A program made the translations under genes and the position numbers. DNA of 64,000 bases from Pseudidiomarina sediminum DSM 21906 (lineage in GTDB: Bacteria > Pseudomonadota > Gammaproteobacteria > Enterobacterales > Alteromonadaceae). Shown piece after piece: positions 62,829-64,000 of this stretch. The stretch covers positions 1 to 64,000 of the forward strand of contig NZ_AUHL01000005.1 of the NCBI RefSeq assembly GCF_000423165.1. Reading direction: 5' to 3'. Below the pieces are notes generated by a model, which saw only the letters and a list, made by a program, of their open reading frames with translations, did no database searches and was not told where the DNA came from. Each line of letters begins with the position of its first letter. The stretch's first letter is position 1.

Positions 62829-63893
62829 TTATACTACGTCCATCACGCGTTCAGCCCGTTCCACCATGCAGGTCAGCAAGGCCATGCGTAAAAATACAGC
62901 GCCACGCGCTTGGCTGAAATACCAATTATGGGCCGTGTGATCGAGGTCCGTGGATAATTCATCGCCCCGCGCCAAGGGATGAAGAATAATCGCATCCTCT
63001 TTCAACGGCGATTGGGCATTGAGCGCAAACGCACTACCATAAGTGTTAAAGCTATCGCCCTCCCACGAGATGGCATTGATGTAGACGACATCAAGCTCAG
63101 GTAGTACCGCATCGAGCTCAGTCGTGGTGCGAATGCACACCCCGCGCGCTTCCAGCTCTTCCCTTTGGCCAGCGTCAAATAGCTCACTCTCACTGGCTTT
63201 ATCATGAATAATCCAGAGCTCTTTAACGGCCTGCGGAAATACCGACAAACATTTTAGAAAACTCCGCACTGTGCGCATTTTGCTCGGCACACCAATCACG
63301 CCAATCGTAATCTTATCGTTCTGGGCTTCCTGCAGTAGCGTGGGGCGCCATTTAAAAATGGCATACATATCGGCCAATGCTTGGGTCGGATGCTCATCGG
63401 TGCCGTTACCAGCATTAATAATTGGAATACGCAACGCATCCATCATCTCAAACAAGGATTCTTGATGATTGTCACGCAACACCACACAATCACCATAGTT
63501 GTTGAACATCTCCGCGACATCGGCCAAACACTCCCCCTTAGCAATGCCAGTGGTGGAGCGGTCGGTGATCGACATAATATCGCCGCCTAAACGATGCCAA
63601 GCACTTTCAAACGACAACCGCGTGCGGGTGCTTGGCTCGTAAAAAGCGCTGATCAGGATTTTGTTTTGCAACGGTGAACTGTAACGCTTCGGGTTACTCT
63701 CAAACTTTGCCGCCAAGCGAAACAGCTGCTTCATTGTATTGGCATCAAACTGATCACCCGAAACGATGTGCTGGCTGGCTAATTTCACCAGATAATCACC
63801 ATCTTCTTGAATTGCCCGTAGCAGTGCTTTGGGATGGGCATCGCCGTACACATCGGGACGTTTGCGCTCAAACGAGACATCATTCACGTTCAT
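62829..63893 (-). CDS. Aspartate carbamoyltransferase homologue
   Basis: It has 354 residues, longer than PyrB (about 310). Carbamoyl-phosphate loop FYEPSTRTRLSFESA, TTGIAKGECLADV, HPTQALADMY and the C-terminal HPLARGDELS (HPLPR in classical enzymes). An N-terminal extension of about 45 residues precedes the fold. Carbamoyl transfer to aspartate is the best guess. The unusual length, the HPLARGDEL variant and the absence of pyrI nearby leave open an isozyme with another amino acceptor. It starts 6 bases after an upstream minus-strand gene. Confidence 0.85.
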   Translation of the reverse strand: MNVNDVSFERKRPDVYGDAHPKALLRAIQEDGDYLVKLASQHIVSGDQFDANTMKQLFRLAAKFESNPKRYSSPLQNKILISAFYEPSTRTRLSFESAWHRLGGDIMSITDRSTTGIAKGECLADVAEMFNNYGDCVVLRDNHQESLFEMMDALRIPIINAGNGTDEHPTQALADMYAIFKWRPTLLQEAQNDKITIGVIGVPSKMRTVRSFLKCLSVFPQAVKELWIIHDKASESELFDAGQREELEARGVCIRTTTELDAVLPELDVVYINAISWEGDSFNTYGSAFALNAQSPLKEDAIILHPLARGDELSTDLDHTAHNWYFSQARGAVFLRMALLTCMVERAERVMDVV

Positions 63894-63899
63894 AGTGCT

Positions 63900-64000
63900 T
63901 TACCATAATTGTTTAGAAAAAAAGTCTTTCAACCAAAGACCGAAGAGGATGACAGGCGCACACGCGGTCACCACTAAACAGATCACCACCAAGGTACTGA
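63900..64000 (-). CDS. 3' end of a membrane-protein gene (start outside the window)
   Basis: The minus-strand frame ending with TAA at 63900-63902 is open to the window edge and encodes a last hydrophobic stretch (VVICLVVTACAPVILFGLWL) with a polar end. Typical of a membrane protein C-terminus. It ends 6 bases before the ATCase-like start, so the two are probably co-transcribed. Too short to identify. Confidence 0.5.
   Translation of the reverse strand, partial: STLVVICLVVTACAPVILFGLWLKDFFSKQLW

Overview
The window is about 64 kb of chromosome from a gammaproteobacterium with roughly 50% GC. The gene blocks and protein signatures look most like the Alteromonadales, and probably the Idiomarinaceae (Idiomarina or Pseudidiomarina type). 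This is inferred from gene order (gltA divergent from sdhCDAB-sucABCD; comEC-msbA-lpxK-Trm112-kdsB; lolCDE divergent from mfd-csiV) and not from a database match.

Region 1 (1-4100) is an AT-rich accessory island. It starts inside the 3' end of an RHS polymorphic toxin gene with a GIY-YIG-like C-terminal toxin, followed by an overlapping candidate immunity gene. An IS3-family element (1761-2973) comes next; its orfB is dead, with three in-frame stop codons and an expanded 5-bp repeat that shifts the frame. Beyond it, on the opposite strand, lies a second toxin/immunity pair: an orphan nuclease-like toxin tail and a probable immunity gene. Terminators separate the cassettes from the IS.

Region 2 (4100-20800) is ordinary chromosome in short operons: an SLC13-type carrier with RCK domains; a Fur-box-controlled divergent pair (PiuC-like dioxygenase and an unknown exported protein); glnS; a six-gene unit ending in pxpABC (5-oxoproline degradation) that begins with three small membrane-protein genes; pirin with a small anchored protein; an acyl-CoA dehydrogenase/phosphotransferase/SDR operon; a LysR/azoreductase divergent pair with a clear operator region; an exported gluzincin metallopeptidase; and an Excalibur-domain protein.

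Region 3 (20800-32400) is the TCA-cycle supercluster: sdhCDAB, sucAB and sucCD on the minus strand and gltA divergent on the plus strand, with strong intrinsic terminators after sdhB, after sucB and after sucD. SucB carries two tandem lipoyl domains.

Region 4 (32400-54500) is mainly cell envelope. A tripartite-pump operon encodes one adaptor lipoprotein and two different RND subunits, preceded by a sequence that fits a sigma-54 promoter. Then follow the Kdo/lipid A block with comEC, a DUF2062 gene, the LolCDE lipoprotein exporter, mfd and csiV.

Region 5 (54500-64000) holds a MarR regulator overlapping an ExeM/NucH-like nuclease lipoprotein gene; an ECF sigma/putative anti-sigma/PDZ operon whose first ribosome-binding site lies inside a strong stem-loop; an Hsp20 gene with a good sigma-32 promoter; a lipoprotein alkaline phosphatase with a Pho-box-like promoter; a long asparagine synthetase; an aspartate carbamoyltransferase homologue; and the 3' end of an unidentified membrane-protein gene. 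I recognised no tRNA, rRNA or CRISPR array.
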